Shown: positions 1-8,288 of the stretch, piece by piece
Position numbering within the stretch: position 1 is the first letter of the stretch
How the letters are laid out: every line of letters begins with the position of its first letter
Origin: Pseudoduganella umbonata
Lineage (GTDB): Bacteria > Pseudomonadota > Gammaproteobacteria > Burkholderiales > Burkholderiaceae_D
DNA: 64,000 nt
NCBI RefSeq assembly: GCF_014192225.1
Contig: NZ_JACHXS010000003.1
Location: 533,313-597,312 of the forward strand
Reading direction: 5' to 3'
Notes under the pieces: model-generated
Seen by the model: only the letters and a program-made list of their open reading frames with translations
Databases searched by the model: none
Told to the model about the DNA's origin: nothing
Made by a program: the position numbers and the translations under genes

Positions 1-94
1 GATGACGTCCAACCAGATGCTGCTGCAAGCCGGCACCGCCATGCTGAAGCAGTCGAACAGCCAGGCTTCGCTGGTCATGTCCCTGCTGCAGTAA
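1..94 (+). CDS. fliC: Flagellin, 3' end only (lateral-type flagellin candidate)
   Basis: This is the last 30 codons of a gene that begins before the window, read in frame 2 and ending at TAA 92-94. The residues (LLQAGTAMLKQSNSQASLVM then SLLQ) match the C-terminal D0 helix of flagellins, which usually reads IL-Q-AGTAMLAQAN and ends in SLLR. This helix packs in the filament core. A strong terminator follows at 149-178, so the flagellin is probably its own transcription unit. Next to fliD-fliS-motAB type genes it fits the lafA position of a Flag-2 cluster. That assignment is inferred; the rest of the gene is not visible. Confidence 0.82.
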   Translation, partial: MTSNQMLLQAGTAMLKQSNSQASLVMSLLQ

Positions 95-148
95 TCGCTA
101 CGGGGTTCGCCGGTCCCGGCTAGAAAAAGGGGGCCGGCGGCGCACAGG

Positions 149-178
149 GCCAACCGCATGCCGGTTGGCTTTTTTTTT
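149..178 (+). terminator. Rho-independent terminator after flagellin
   Basis: An 8-bp perfect stem (GCCAACCG / CGGTTGGC) with a 5-nt loop is followed by a run of T at 170-178. It lies 55 bp after the flagellin stop codon and just before the next gene, so the two are likely transcribed separately. Confidence 0.9.
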
Positions 179-202
179 ATTCACGCATGATAAGCTGGTG
201 CA

Positions 203-1126
203 ATGGCCATCGACCGAATTTCCCCTTCCAGCGCGGCGCTGACGATTCCCGAGCGGGTCGCCCGCGAGCGGCCCGGCCAGCAGCAGCCGGCACCGGCGCC
301 GGCGCCGGGCGGGACGCCGATGGAGCGCTTCGACCCGGCCGTGCCAGCCGCAGTCGGCGCATTGCTCGAGGCGATGGAAGGCAGGCTGGCCGCCGGATCC
401 CAAACACCGGCCGTGCTGGCCGGTGCGCTGGCCGCCGAAGCGCTGCTGGCCGATGCCGCGTCGATGCAGCCGAACCAGCTGTTCATGGCGCGCCAGCTGG
501 TGTCCCATGCGCCGGAGCCCTCGGCCATGGCCGCTTCGTGGATGGCGATGATCCGCACCTATGCCGAACAGCGCAATGCGCTGCTGGCGCAGGCCCACGG
601 CAGGCACGTGCCCGCCAGCCTGTTCCTGGCCGAGGGTGCTCCGCACGTATTGCGCGGCGCCCGCCTGCCGGCGCAGCTGGTGTCGGAACTCGATGCCTGG
701 CGCTTTGCCGTGTATGCGTGGGGTGCCGAAAAGCTCGTGCTGCGGGTCGTCACCCTGCAGCCGGACGATGGCGACGATGCGACGCAGCCGCGCCAGCAGC
801 CGCGCGTGGCCCTGCGGCTGGAAGTCTACGTGGCCGAGCTCGGCAAGGTGGTACTGCAGATGGAACCGGCAGCGGGCGGCACCTTGCTGGACATTGGCGC
901 GGCGCAGGCCGGCGCACTGCAACACATGCGCACGCTGCTGCGCGAGATCGGCGACATTGCCCGGCGCTGCGGCGTTCACCTGCTGCGCGTGCGGCTGGCG
1001 CGGGAACTGCCGGCGCCCGGCCACGCCCAGCCCGGCCGCATGCAGGTCGCCATGCTCGGGGCGCCGCTATTCAAGGCAATCGCCGAAATGGCCGTGCTGC
1101 TGTCGCGGCCGGCCCCGGTAATGTAA
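203..1126 (+). CDS. Uncharacterised protein with FliK C-terminal-like domain
   Basis: A 307-residue protein starting MAIDRISPSS. The first half is Ala/Pro-rich and low in complexity. Residues about 210-275 (ALRLEVYVAELGKVVLQM, then a helix HMRTLLREIGDIARRCGVHL) follow the pattern of the hook-length control C-terminal domain: LRL-P-ELG-V-, then a helix and a short strand. The canonical fliK lies elsewhere in the cluster (16186-17388), so this would be a second, divergent member. The start ATG has no strong Shine-Dalgarno and sits 25 bp after the flagellin terminator. It converges on flhA across a repeat array. Domain similarity was judged by eye; function is unknown beyond flagellar context. 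Confidence 0.6.
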   Translation: MAIDRISPSSAALTIPERVARERPGQQQPAPAPAPGGTPMERFDPAVPAAVGALLEAMEGRLAAGSQTPAVLAGALAAEALLADAASMQPNQLFMARQLVSHAPEPSAMAASWMAMIRTYAEQRNALLAQAHGRHVPASLFLAEGAPHVLRGARLPAQLVSELDAWRFAVYAWGAEKLVLRVVTLQPDDGDDATQPRQQPRVALRLEVYVAELGKVVLQMEPAAGGTLLDIGAAQAGALQHMRTLLREIGDIARRCGVHLLRVRLARELPAPGHAQPGRMQVAMLGAPLFKAIAEMAVLLSRPAPVM

Positions 1127-1131
1127 TGCCC

Positions 1132-1385
1132 AGGTGCTGGCCAGCACCGTTCAGCAGGCGTGGAGCAGGCTCCACGAAACCCCTTCCCCAGGTCCTGGCT
1201 GGCAGGCCAGCACCGTTCCGCAGGCGTGGAGCAGGCTCCACGAAACCCCTTCCCCAGGTCCTGGCTGGCAGGCCAGGACCGTTCCGCAGGCGTGGAGCAG
1301 GCTCCACGAAACCCCTTCCCCAGGTCCTGGCTGGCAGGCCAAGACCGTTCCGCAGGCGTGGAGCAGGCTCCACGAAACCCCTGCG
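1132..1385. repeat. 66-bp tandem repeat array between convergent genes
   Basis: Nearly four copies of a 66-bp unit, with copy starts spaced exactly 66 bp (palindrome starts at 1160, 1226, 1292, 1358). Each unit has a perfect inverted repeat GTGGAGC-AG-GCTCCAC, and most have a second one of the form CTGGC...GCCAG. The array fills the gap between the FliK-like gene and the end of flhA. Copies differ by only a few bases, which suggests recent expansion or homogenisation. It may act as a two-way terminator or attenuator, but no T-run follows the stems. Confidence 0.9.
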
Positions 1386-3476
1386 TCACCCCACCGTGCC
1401 GATGATCGAGACTTCGCGATTTTCCGGCACTTCGTTATACGACAGCACGTGCAGCCCCGGTGCAAACAGCCGGGCGTAGCGCGCCAGCAGCGGACGGATC
1501 TGCGGCAGCACCAGCAGCAGCGGCGGCGTGCCCTGCTGCTTCATCTGCTCGCGCGCGACCGGCATGTTCACCTGCAGCTGGCCCAGCAGGTGCGGGTCGA
1601 TCGGATAGTTGTCCAGCACTACCTTGCCGGACTGGCGCGCCTGGTTCAGTGAACCCAGCAGCATGTTTTCCAGCTCGCCGCCCAGGTTAAAGGCCAGCAG
1701 CTCCTTCCTCTGGCCGAACAGCGCGGACACGATCTGCCGTCGCAGCGCGCAGCGTACCTCGGCCGCCAGCAGGATCGGGTCCTTGGTGGTTTCCGAACTG
1801 TCCAGAAGCGTGGTGGCGATCGGCACGATATCCTTCAGTGACACGTTCTCGGCCAGCAGCACGCGGAACACGCGCAGCAGCTGCGTGTGCGTCAGTGCCT
1901 TGTCGAGCGAAGAGCCCAGCTTCGGCGCCAGCGCGGTCAGGCGTTCCACGACCGCGGCCACGTCGTCGTGCCGGAACAGCTCCGGCAGGTATTCGCGGAT
2001 CAGCTTCGACAGGTGCGTGGCGATCGCGCTGGGCGCTTCCACTACCTGGTAGCCGAGGCCCAGGGCCTGGGCCTTGTCGCCAGGCTCGATCCACACGACC
2101 GGCATGCCATAGGCCGGTTCCACGCCCGGAATACCGTCGATCTGGCCATACAGGTTGGGCGACGGGATCGCCATCAGCCGGTCGGGAAATACCTCGGCCT
2201 GGGCAATGACCGCGCCGCCCAGCACCACCGAGTACTGCGACGGCTTCAGGCCCAGGTCGTCGCGCACGCCGATCGGCGGCAACACCAAGCCCATCGCTTC
2301 GGACAGGCTTTGCCGCACGCCGCGCACCCGTTTCGTCAGGACCTCGCCATGCGCCTTGTCGACCATGCCGACCAGCTTGTAGCCCAGCAGCACCTGCAGC
2401 GGATGCACGATCGGCAGGCTCTGCCACTCCAGTTCCGGCGTCTTGTCCTCGCGCAGCACGGCCTCGATGGCTTCGAGGCCCTTCGTATCGGGTGGCGCGA
2501 CACCGCGTTGCTGCATGCGCCAGCCGACATAGGCAAGCGCGCCGCCGAACGACAGGAACGGCAGCCACGGCATGCCCGGCACCACCCCCATGATCACCAT
2601 TAGGCCGGCGGCCGAATACAGCACGCTCGGATTGGCCAGCAACTGGGCGCTCACCTCTTCCTCGAAGTCGCCCGCATCCGATACGCGGGTGACGATGATC
2701 GCCGCCGCGGCCGACAGCAGCAGCGCAGGAATCTGCGCCACCAGGCCGTCGCCGATCGTCAGCAGCGCGTACTGGCGGAACGCGTCGCCGAAACTCATGT
2801 CCTGCATGATCGAGCCGATCGCCACGCCGCCGACCAGATTGATGATCAGGATCAGGATCGAGGCGATCGCATCGCCGCGCACGAACTTCGAGGCGCCGTC
2901 CATCGCGCCGTAGAAGTCCGCTTCCATCGCCACCTCCTTGCGGCGCAGCTGGGCCTTGTCCTGGTTGATCAGGCCCGCGTTCAGGTCGGCGTCGATCGCC
3001 ATCTGCTTGCCGGGCAGCGCATCGAGCGTGAAGCGCGCCGACACTTCCGAAATCCGCTCGGCGCCCTTCGTGACGACGGCGAAGTTGATGATCATCAGGA
3101 TCACGAACACCACCAGGCCGACCACGAAATTGCCGCCGATGACGACGTTGCCGAAGGCCTCGACCACGGCGCCGGCCGCATGCGTCCCCTCGTGGCCGTG
3201 CAGCAGCACCACGCGGGTGGACGCCACGTTCAGCGTCAGCCTGAGCATCGTGGTGGTCAGGATCACGGTGGGGAAGACGGAGAAGTCCAGCGGGCGCTTG
3301 GCCTGCACCGACACGAGGATCACGATCAGCGACAGCACGATATTGAACGTGAACAGCACGTCCAGCAGGATCGGCGGCAGCGGCAGGATGATCATCGCCA
3401 GGATGGACATCACGAACAGCGGCGTGGCGAACTTGTGGCGGCGCAGTTCGGCCACCAGGGAGTTCAGGAAATTCAT
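1386..3476 (-). CDS. flhA: Flagellar export gate protein FlhA
   Basis: Core inner-membrane component of the flagellar type III export apparatus. Its cytoplasmic ring receives chaperone-substrate complexes and uses the proton motive force. 696 residues, the normal length. Residues about 20-310 hold a cluster of transmembrane helices. The FHIPEP-family signature is at about 141-165 (RISEVSARFTLDALPGKQMA) and the cytoplasmic domain fills the rest. It is the last gene of fliM-N-P-Q-R-flhB-flhA and overlaps flhB by 4 bp, implying translational coupling. The gene is intact. Confidence 0.97.
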   Translation of the reverse strand: MNFLNSLVAELRRHKFATPLFVMSILAMIILPLPPILLDVLFTFNIVLSLIVILVSVQAKRPLDFSVFPTVILTTTMLRLTLNVASTRVVLLHGHEGTHAAGAVVEAFGNVVIGGNFVVGLVVFVILMIINFAVVTKGAERISEVSARFTLDALPGKQMAIDADLNAGLINQDKAQLRRKEVAMEADFYGAMDGASKFVRGDAIASILILIINLVGGVAIGSIMQDMSFGDAFRQYALLTIGDGLVAQIPALLLSAAAAIIVTRVSDAGDFEEEVSAQLLANPSVLYSAAGLMVIMGVVPGMPWLPFLSFGGALAYVGWRMQQRGVAPPDTKGLEAIEAVLREDKTPELEWQSLPIVHPLQVLLGYKLVGMVDKAHGEVLTKRVRGVRQSLSEAMGLVLPPIGVRDDLGLKPSQYSVVLGGAVIAQAEVFPDRLMAIPSPNLYGQIDGIPGVEPAYGMPVVWIEPGDKAQALGLGYQVVEAPSAIATHLSKLIREYLPELFRHDDVAAVVERLTALAPKLGSSLDKALTHTQLLRVFRVLLAENVSLKDIVPIATTLLDSSETTKDPILLAAEVRCALRRQIVSALFGQRKELLAFNLGGELENMLLGSLNQARQSGKVVLDNYPIDPHLLGQLQVNMPVAREQMKQQGTPPLLLVLPQIRPLLARYARLFAPGLHVLSYNEVPENREVSIIGTVG

Positions 3477-4606
3477 GTTTCGGAAGCCTCACTCATCGAT
3501 GTTGGTACCACAATCTGGTCGGGGAACGCCGGCCGGGCGGACCTGCCGCCGGTACGGAATGCCTTCATCTGGAACACGTAATGCAGCACCTGCGATACCG
3601 CCTGGTACAGCGGCACCGGGATCTGCTGGTTGACCTGCGCGGTATTGTAGATGGCACGCGCCAGCGGGGCCAGGCGCAGCACCTCGATATCGTGCTCCTC
3701 GGCGATCAGGCGGATGTACTGGGCCAGCTCGTCGACGCCCTTGGCCACCACGAACGGCGCCTCGGCGCGCTTGTCGTCGTACTTCAGGGCTACCGCATAG
3801 TGCTCGGGGTTGACGACCACCACGTCCGCCGTGGGTACCGTCTTGCGCGCTGCGCGCTGCGACATCGCCCGCTGCAGCTGGCGGATCCGCGCCTTCACTT
3901 CGGGCCGGCCCTCGCTGCTCTTGTGCTCATCCTTCAGGTCCTGCTTGCTCATGCGCTGGTTCTTGGCAAAGAAGAACGCCTGCGCGGGCACGTCGAGGAT
4001 GGCGAACAGCACGAAGATCACCACCATCGCCATCACGCCGTCCAGCATCAGCGCCGCACCGTCGACCATTGCCGACTGCAGCGGCATCCCCTGCAGCCGG
4101 GTGTACTGGTGGAGCGTGGAACGCGCCGTGTGCACCAGCACCGCGATCAGCACTGTCGCCTTGGCGATCGACAGCCCCAGCTCGAAGAAATGCTTGCCGG
4201 AGAACAGCCGGCCCAGGTTGGGGACCGGATTCATCTTGGAAAACTTCGGCATCAGGTTCTTCGAGCTGAACACCCAGCCACCCGGCAGCAACGAGGCCAG
4301 CACGATGAACAGGGGCACCACGAACAGCGGCGCCACCATCTTCACCAGCAGGATGCTGGCTTCGTAGAACACGTCCGACATGGCGTTCATCAACACGTCG
4401 CCGCTATCGAGCCCGACGAAGCTGGCCGCGAAGATCGCGCGGAAATGGGCCAGGTAATCGGGCAGCAGGTAGACGAACAGGCGCAGGCTGACCAGAATGC
4501 CGATCGCGGTCGCCAGATCCTTCGAACGGGTGACCTGCCCTTCGTCGCGCGCCTTCTTCAGCTTCTGCTGTGACGCCTTCTCGGTCTTGTCGCCGCCCTC
4601 AGCCAT
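3473..4606 (-). CDS. flhB: Flagellar export switch protein FlhB
   Basis: Membrane protein that changes export specificity from rod/hook to filament substrates by self-cleavage. 377 residues with a typical N-terminus (KTEKASQQKLKKARDEGQV) that normally precedes four transmembrane helices. The cleavage motif at residues 266-269 reads NPEH rather than the common NPTH. The scissile Asn-Pro pair and the His are kept, so autocleavage is expected. The Thr-to-Glu change is unusual and worth noting. It overlaps fliR by 8 bp and flhA by 4 bp. Confidence 0.96.
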   Translation of the reverse strand: MAEGGDKTEKASQQKLKKARDEGQVTRSKDLATAIGILVSLRLFVYLLPDYLAHFRAIFAASFVGLDSGDVLMNAMSDVFYEASILLVKMVAPLFVVPLFIVLASLLPGGWVFSSKNLMPKFSKMNPVPNLGRLFSGKHFFELGLSIAKATVLIAVLVHTARSTLHQYTRLQGMPLQSAMVDGAALMLDGVMAMVVIFVLFAILDVPAQAFFFAKNQRMSKQDLKDEHKSSEGRPEVKARIRQLQRAMSQRAARKTVPTADVVVVNPEHYAVALKYDDKRAEAPFVVAKGVDELAQYIRLIAEEHDIEVLRLAPLARAIYNTAQVNQQIPVPLYQAVSQVLHYVFQMKAFRTGGRSARPAFPDQIVVPTSMSEASET

Positions 4607-5393
4607 TGCGCCTGGCCTCCTCCGCCGTCATCTGCTGCCGGATCATTTCCAGCACCTGCGCCGACATCCGCGTGTAGTGGTCGGGAATGAAGCGCACCAC
4701 CTGCCCCAGCATCAACAGGCCGAACAGCGTGATCACCGAAAACCCCAGCGAGAACAGGTTCAGCGAGGGCGCCACGCGGTTCAGGAAGCCGAAACCGATC
4801 TGCACCACGACCGTCGAGAACACCACCGGGATCGCCAGCAGCATCGCCGCGGAAAAGATCCACGCCACGTTCCAGGCCACGGTTTGCAGCAGCAGCGGAC
4901 CGAAGCCGCCGTCCGGGGGCCATGCCTTGAAGCTGGCGCCGATCACGTTGATGATCACCAGGTGGCCGTCGATGGCGAAGAAAACGATAATCGCCAGCAT
5001 GTTCAGCAGCGTCGATACCACGTCCGACGACGTGCCGTTCAGCGGGTCGTTCATCACCGCCATCGAAAAGCCCATCTGCGACGAGACGATGTAGCCCAGC
5101 ACGCCGATCACGGACATCGCGAAGTAGAACGCCAGCCCCAGCACGAACCCGATGATGCCCTGCTCCACCGTGGCCACCACCATCGCCAGCGTAAACGGGT
5201 CTTCGACAATCTGCGCCTTGCCTGTCACCGGCAGCATCATGACCGCGATCGCCACCGAGACGAGCACGCGGATCATCACCGGCACCATCGCGTCGCCCAG
5301 CACCGGCGCCGCCGACAGCAGTGCCATCGAGCGCACGAACGGCCACCACAGCGCGTTCAGCAGTGGCAGCAGGTTGGCAAGGACCTGTTCCAT
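4599..5393 (-). CDS. fliR: Flagellar export gate protein FliR
   Basis: Part of the FliP-FliQ-FliR export gate in the basal body. 264 residues, hydrophobic throughout with about six membrane segments, and starting MEQVLANLLPLLNALWWPFV. Length and hydropathy agree with the family. It lies 9 bp after fliQ and overlaps flhB by 8 bp within the minus-strand export operon. No defect is visible. Confidence 0.95.
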   Translation of the reverse strand: MEQVLANLLPLLNALWWPFVRSMALLSAAPVLGDAMVPVMIRVLVSVAIAVMMLPVTGKAQIVEDPFTLAMVVATVEQGIIGFVLGLAFYFAMSVIGVLGYIVSSQMGFSMAVMNDPLNGTSSDVVSTLLNMLAIIVFFAIDGHLVIINVIGASFKAWPPDGGFGPLLLQTVAWNVAWIFSAAMLLAIPVVFSTVVVQIGFGFLNRVAPSLNLFSLGFSVITLFGLLMLGQVVRFIPDHYTRMSAQVLEMIRQQMTAEEARRNG

Positions 5394-5402
5394 CCTGCCG
5401 GG

Positions 5403-5675
5403 TCAGCCGACCAGCGTGGCCGCGCGGGTGAAGATCGACACGCAATAGTCCATCAGGTAGCCGGCCATCCAGCGCCCCGTCATGATGATGGCCAGCAGCG
5501 TGATCAGCAGCTTGGGCAGGAACGACAGGGTCTGCTCGTTGATCTGCGTGGCGGCCTGGAACAGCGCCACGACGAGGCCCGCGGCGAGGCCGGGCACCAC
5601 CAGCACCAGTACCAGCACCATCACGATGTTCAGGGCCTCGACCACCAGGTCGACGGCCACGTCGGGCGTCAGCAT
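5403..5675 (-). CDS. fliQ: Flagellar export gate protein FliQ
   Basis: A 90-residue protein with two transmembrane hairpin segments. The motif QINEQTLSFLPKLL between them is the FliQ family hallmark. It assembles with FliP and FliR to form the export gate. It sits between fliP (18-bp gap) and fliR (9-bp gap) in the usual P-Q-R order. Confidence 0.96.
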   Translation of the reverse strand: MLTPDVAVDLVVEALNIVMVLVLVLVVPGLAAGLVVALFQAATQINEQTLSFLPKLLITLLAIIMTGRWMAGYLMDYCVSIFTRAATLVG

Positions 5676-5693
5676 TGTTTTCCCTGTGATTAC

Positions 5694-6509
5694 CTAATAC
5701 GCCTGGATACTCGTGACCAGCGTGTTCACGGTCAGTGTCCAGCCATCGACCAGCACGAACAGCAGCAGCTTGAAGGGCAGCGAAATCACCAGCGGCGACA
5801 GCATCATCATGCCCATCGCCATCAGCACGGAGGACACCACCAGGTCGATGATCAGGAACGGGATGAACAGCATGCAGCCGATCTGGAACGCCGTCTTCAG
5901 TTCGGAAAGCACGAAGGCCGCCAGTTTCACGGCGAAGCCGTGCTGCATCGGATTGGCCACGTTCTGCTCGCCCGCCAGCGTGGCGATCTGGCGCAGCGCG
6001 GCCTTGCTGGTCTGGGCCAGCATGAAACGGGACACGGGTTGCTCGGCGATCTTCAGCGCATCCTGCAGGCCGATGCGGTCCTGGTCGTACGGCACGAACG
6101 CGTCGCGCCAGACCTGGTCGCCGACCGGTTTCATCACCAGCACGGTGAGGATCAGGGCGATGCCGGTGATGATCCGGTTCGGCAGGCCCTGCTGCAGGCC
6201 GAGCGCGGAACGCAGCAGCGACAGCACGATCACGAAGCGGGTAAAGCTCGTCATCATCATGACCATCACGGGCAACAGGCCCAGCAGGGTCATGATGACG
6301 AGGATCTGCATCTTCACCGACAGGTCGGTGCGCGCGCCGGGCACCACCCCTGCCAGCAGGTCCGGCGTATTGCCGCCCTCCTGGGCGAATGCCAGCACGG
6401 GCAGCGCCAGCGCGAGGAATGCGGCGATGCCGGCCGCGGCGGCCGGCCTGTGCAGTTTACCGATGACCGGCACGAGAGCGGCCTGCGCCGTCGCGCTCAC
6501 CCTCGTCAT
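5694..6509 (-). CDS. fliP: Flagellar export gate protein FliP
   Basis: Forms the pentameric core of the export gate. 271 residues with a probable cleavable signal sequence at about 20-42 (ending LPVLAFA), as is usual for FliP. Then come membrane segments and the conserved MTSFTRFVIVLSLLRSALG and IGCMLFIPFLIIDLVVSSVL blocks. The start overlaps the fliN stop by 4 bp (ATGA). The gene is intact. Confidence 0.97.
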   Translation of the reverse strand: MTRVSATAQAALVPVIGKLHRPAAAAGIAAFLALALPVLAFAQEGGNTPDLLAGVVPGARTDLSVKMQILVIMTLLGLLPVMVMMMTSFTRFVIVLSLLRSALGLQQGLPNRIITGIALILTVLVMKPVGDQVWRDAFVPYDQDRIGLQDALKIAEQPVSRFMLAQTSKAALRQIATLAGEQNVANPMQHGFAVKLAAFVLSELKTAFQIGCMLFIPFLIIDLVVSSVLMAMGMMMLSPLVISLPFKLLLFVLVDGWTLTVNTLVTSIQAY

Positions 6510-6892
6510 GAAGTCATCATGTCGAGATTGAGTCCGTCCAGGTCGATCACTTTCAAACCATAGTTCTCGCCCGCCACCACCACCTCGGCCCGCCCGATCG
6601 CGGTGCCGTTCACCTTGATGACCAGCGGTTCGCCGGCCAGCGCGTCGAGTTCGACCACGCTGTCCGGGCCGATGTTCATCAGGTCCTGCAGGGAAATGCG
6701 CGCCGAACCCACCTCGAGAGTCAGGGTCACGGGAATCTTGCGCATCATCTGCGGCAAATCGCGGCGCGGCGCACGCGGCGCGTGGGTGAAGTCATCGGCC
6801 AGTTCGCCGGCCACCGGTTCGATGATCATTTCTTCGGTGTCGTCGAGCAGCGCATCGTTGTTGCCGTTTGCGTTCACGTTCATCATAGTCAT
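6506..6892 (-). CDS. fliN: Flagellar motor switch protein FliN
   Basis: Cytoplasmic C-ring protein that works with FliM and FliG and docks FliH for export. 128 residues. The acidic N-terminal third is variable. The SpoA domain is at about 50-125 (IPVTLTLEVGSARISLQDLM, then VKVNGTAIGRAEVVV-type strands and NYGLKVIDL). It overlaps fliM by 4 bp and fliP by 4 bp, so the switch and gate proteins are translationally coupled. Confidence 0.95.
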   Translation of the reverse strand: MTMMNVNANGNNDALLDDTEEMIIEPVAGELADDFTHAPRAPRRDLPQMMRKIPVTLTLEVGSARISLQDLMNIGPDSVVELDALAGEPLVIKVNGTAIGRAEVVVAGENYGLKVIDLDGLNLDMMTS

Positions 6893-7746
6893 TCGATGTC
6901 TTCAAAAGAGGTCAGGCACAGCTTTCCCTTGTGCTCCGTGACCGCGGCGGTATACAGCCGCGAATCCTCGAGCATCACGTCCGCCCTGTGCAGGCTGATC
7001 GGAATCACATCGCCGATCCTCAGGTCGAACAGCGCGCCAAGCGTGACTTCCTTGCTCACCAGCTGCCCGGCAAGCGTCACCTGCAGCCGCTGCGCCAGCG
7101 GGGCCACCGGCTTCGCCTGCCGGCCCGTGGTCGACTCCCGTCCCGGCACCAGCGCGCGCAGGACGTCGGATATCAAATGCTTATCCAGTGCAAACCATAC
7201 CTTGCCCGCCAGTTCACCGGCGCGCACATTCATCGTCACGACCCAGGTGCCCTTTTCGGGCTGGCCGCCGGCAGTGGCCGCCGCGGGCGGCAGCGGCGCG
7301 CCAAGCGGCTGGCCGCCCGGCACGCTGGCGGCGATGCGCGAGGCCACCACATGGGCCAGCTGTTGTCCAAGCGCAACACCAAGGCGTTCCTCCGTGGCGG
7401 TCACGCGCACCTGGCTGGCATCGGGCGCCGGGATGGCACCCTTGCCGGCGCCGTAACGCTGGTCCAGCGCGGCCAGCAGTATCGGGCGATCGATCGCAAA
7501 CCCGATCACGCCGGTGCCGGCCGCGAAATATTGCCAGCGCATGCGCGGCTCGCTGCCGCCCAGCTGTGAAAAACCGACGTGCTCGACCTCCGTACCGCTC
7601 CAGTAACGCCTGCTTGCAGGCTGGCGCAGCGCGGCGGCCAGGTCGTCGCGCAGCTGGGCGGCGAACTGCGGCAGGCGGTGCACCGGGCGGCCCAGCAGGC
7701 TCGGATCCAGTACCTGGTGCGGTGCGGTGGTGGTTAGCATGGTCAT
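6889..7746 (-). CDS. fliM: FliM-type motor switch protein without the CheY-binding N-terminus
   Basis: C-ring protein linking FliG to FliN. The chosen ATG gives 285 residues, since AGGA lies about 10 nt upstream; an upstream in-frame ATG at 7800 has no comparable signal. The C-terminal SpoA domain is at about 218-283 (LQVTLAGQLVSKEVTLGALF, DLRIGDVIPISL). Typical chemotactic FliM starts with a short LSQxEIDALL helix that binds phospho-CheY; here the start is MTMLTTTAPHQVLDPSLLGR and no such motif is present. The protein is shorter than the usual roughly 330 residues. Position and domain make FliM the best call; an HrcQ/YscQ-like relative is less likely in a flagellar operon. Confidence 0.85.
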   Translation of the reverse strand: MTMLTTTAPHQVLDPSLLGRPVHRLPQFAAQLRDDLAAALRQPASRRYWSGTEVEHVGFSQLGGSEPRMRWQYFAAGTGVIGFAIDRPILLAALDQRYGAGKGAIPAPDASQVRVTATEERLGVALGQQLAHVVASRIAASVPGGQPLGAPLPPAAATAGGQPEKGTWVVTMNVRAGELAGKVWFALDKHLISDVLRALVPGRESTTGRQAKPVAPLAQRLQVTLAGQLVSKEVTLGALFDLRIGDVIPISLHRADVMLEDSRLYTAAVTEHKGKLCLTSFEDIE

Positions 7747-8288
7747 GGTCTTGTTTTCCTCTGCACGCCACATCGTAGCGCAAATGTGCGCAAACACCAC
7801 AATGGGGCCGTGCAGGCGCGTAGCTTACCCGAATTCGCCGCATATTGCCACGCAACAATACCCGCGCACGATTGAAATGCCCCTTTACAGTGTTGTTTCC
7901 ACGCGGTAAGCTTCTTTCTATCGGGCGCCAATTAATGCTGCTGGACAGCAAATACCCGGGATTTAACGGATTGGTGCTTAGTGCATGATTTTTAACGAGT
8001 TTTGCCACGATTTCAAGTTTCTTACATTCGGAACAACGCAGCGCGACTAATCGTTCCCGACCAATAACAACCGAGTGACCCATTTAAAACGGCCATGCTT
8101 TTTTTAACCGCCGAGGCGGGAAAAGAAAATCGGGAGTTTTTCTCAGTGAGTATCAAGTTGCAGCGCTGGCGACCGATACCCACAAGCAAGCCGGCAGCAA
8201 GAATTGATGATGTTAAGCAATTTTTGAAGGTTGACCCCGCGCCGGCGGCAGGACGAAGTTCAACGTTGTATTCAAGTGGAGATGGCAG
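7747..8288. other. Divergent regulatory region between fliM and fliE, no gene
   Basis: This 542-bp stretch is clearly more AT-rich than its surroundings and contains no convincing coding frame. It should hold promoters for the fliM...flhA operon (leftward) and the fliE...fliJ operon (rightward). The only recognisable element is a sigma-28-like promoter at 8153-8179. No convincing sigma-54 promoter (GG and GC dinucleotides at the correct spacing) was found by eye. In Flag-2 loci this gap usually holds lafK; here it does not. Confidence 0.7.
8153..8179 (+). promoter_or_regulatory. Candidate sigma-28 (FliA) promoter for the fliE operon
   Basis: TCAAGTTG, 11 bp, ACCGATAC. This matches 12 of 16 positions of the FliA consensus (TAAAGTTT, N11, GCCGATAA) at the exact spacing, about 110 bp upstream of fliE. 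It was found by eye only. Confidence 0.5.

Noticed and set aside
1132..1385. Possible CRISPR array
   Set aside because: The 66-bp units are tandem with no variable spacers, and no cas genes are present.
1134..1652. Several repeat-containing small frames over the 66-bp array
   Set aside because: They stay open only because 66 is a multiple of three; the peptides are the same in all copies and no start signal is seen.
4497..6563. Long plus-strand open frame antisense to fliP-fliQ-fliR-flhB
   Set aside because: His/Gln/Arg-rich shadow of membrane-protein genes; the minus-strand genes are clearly real.
7747..8288. Sigma-54 promoter for the export or fliE operon
   Set aside because: TGGCA-like sequences exist (for example near 7845 on the minus strand), but the GC dinucleotide is not at the required distance.
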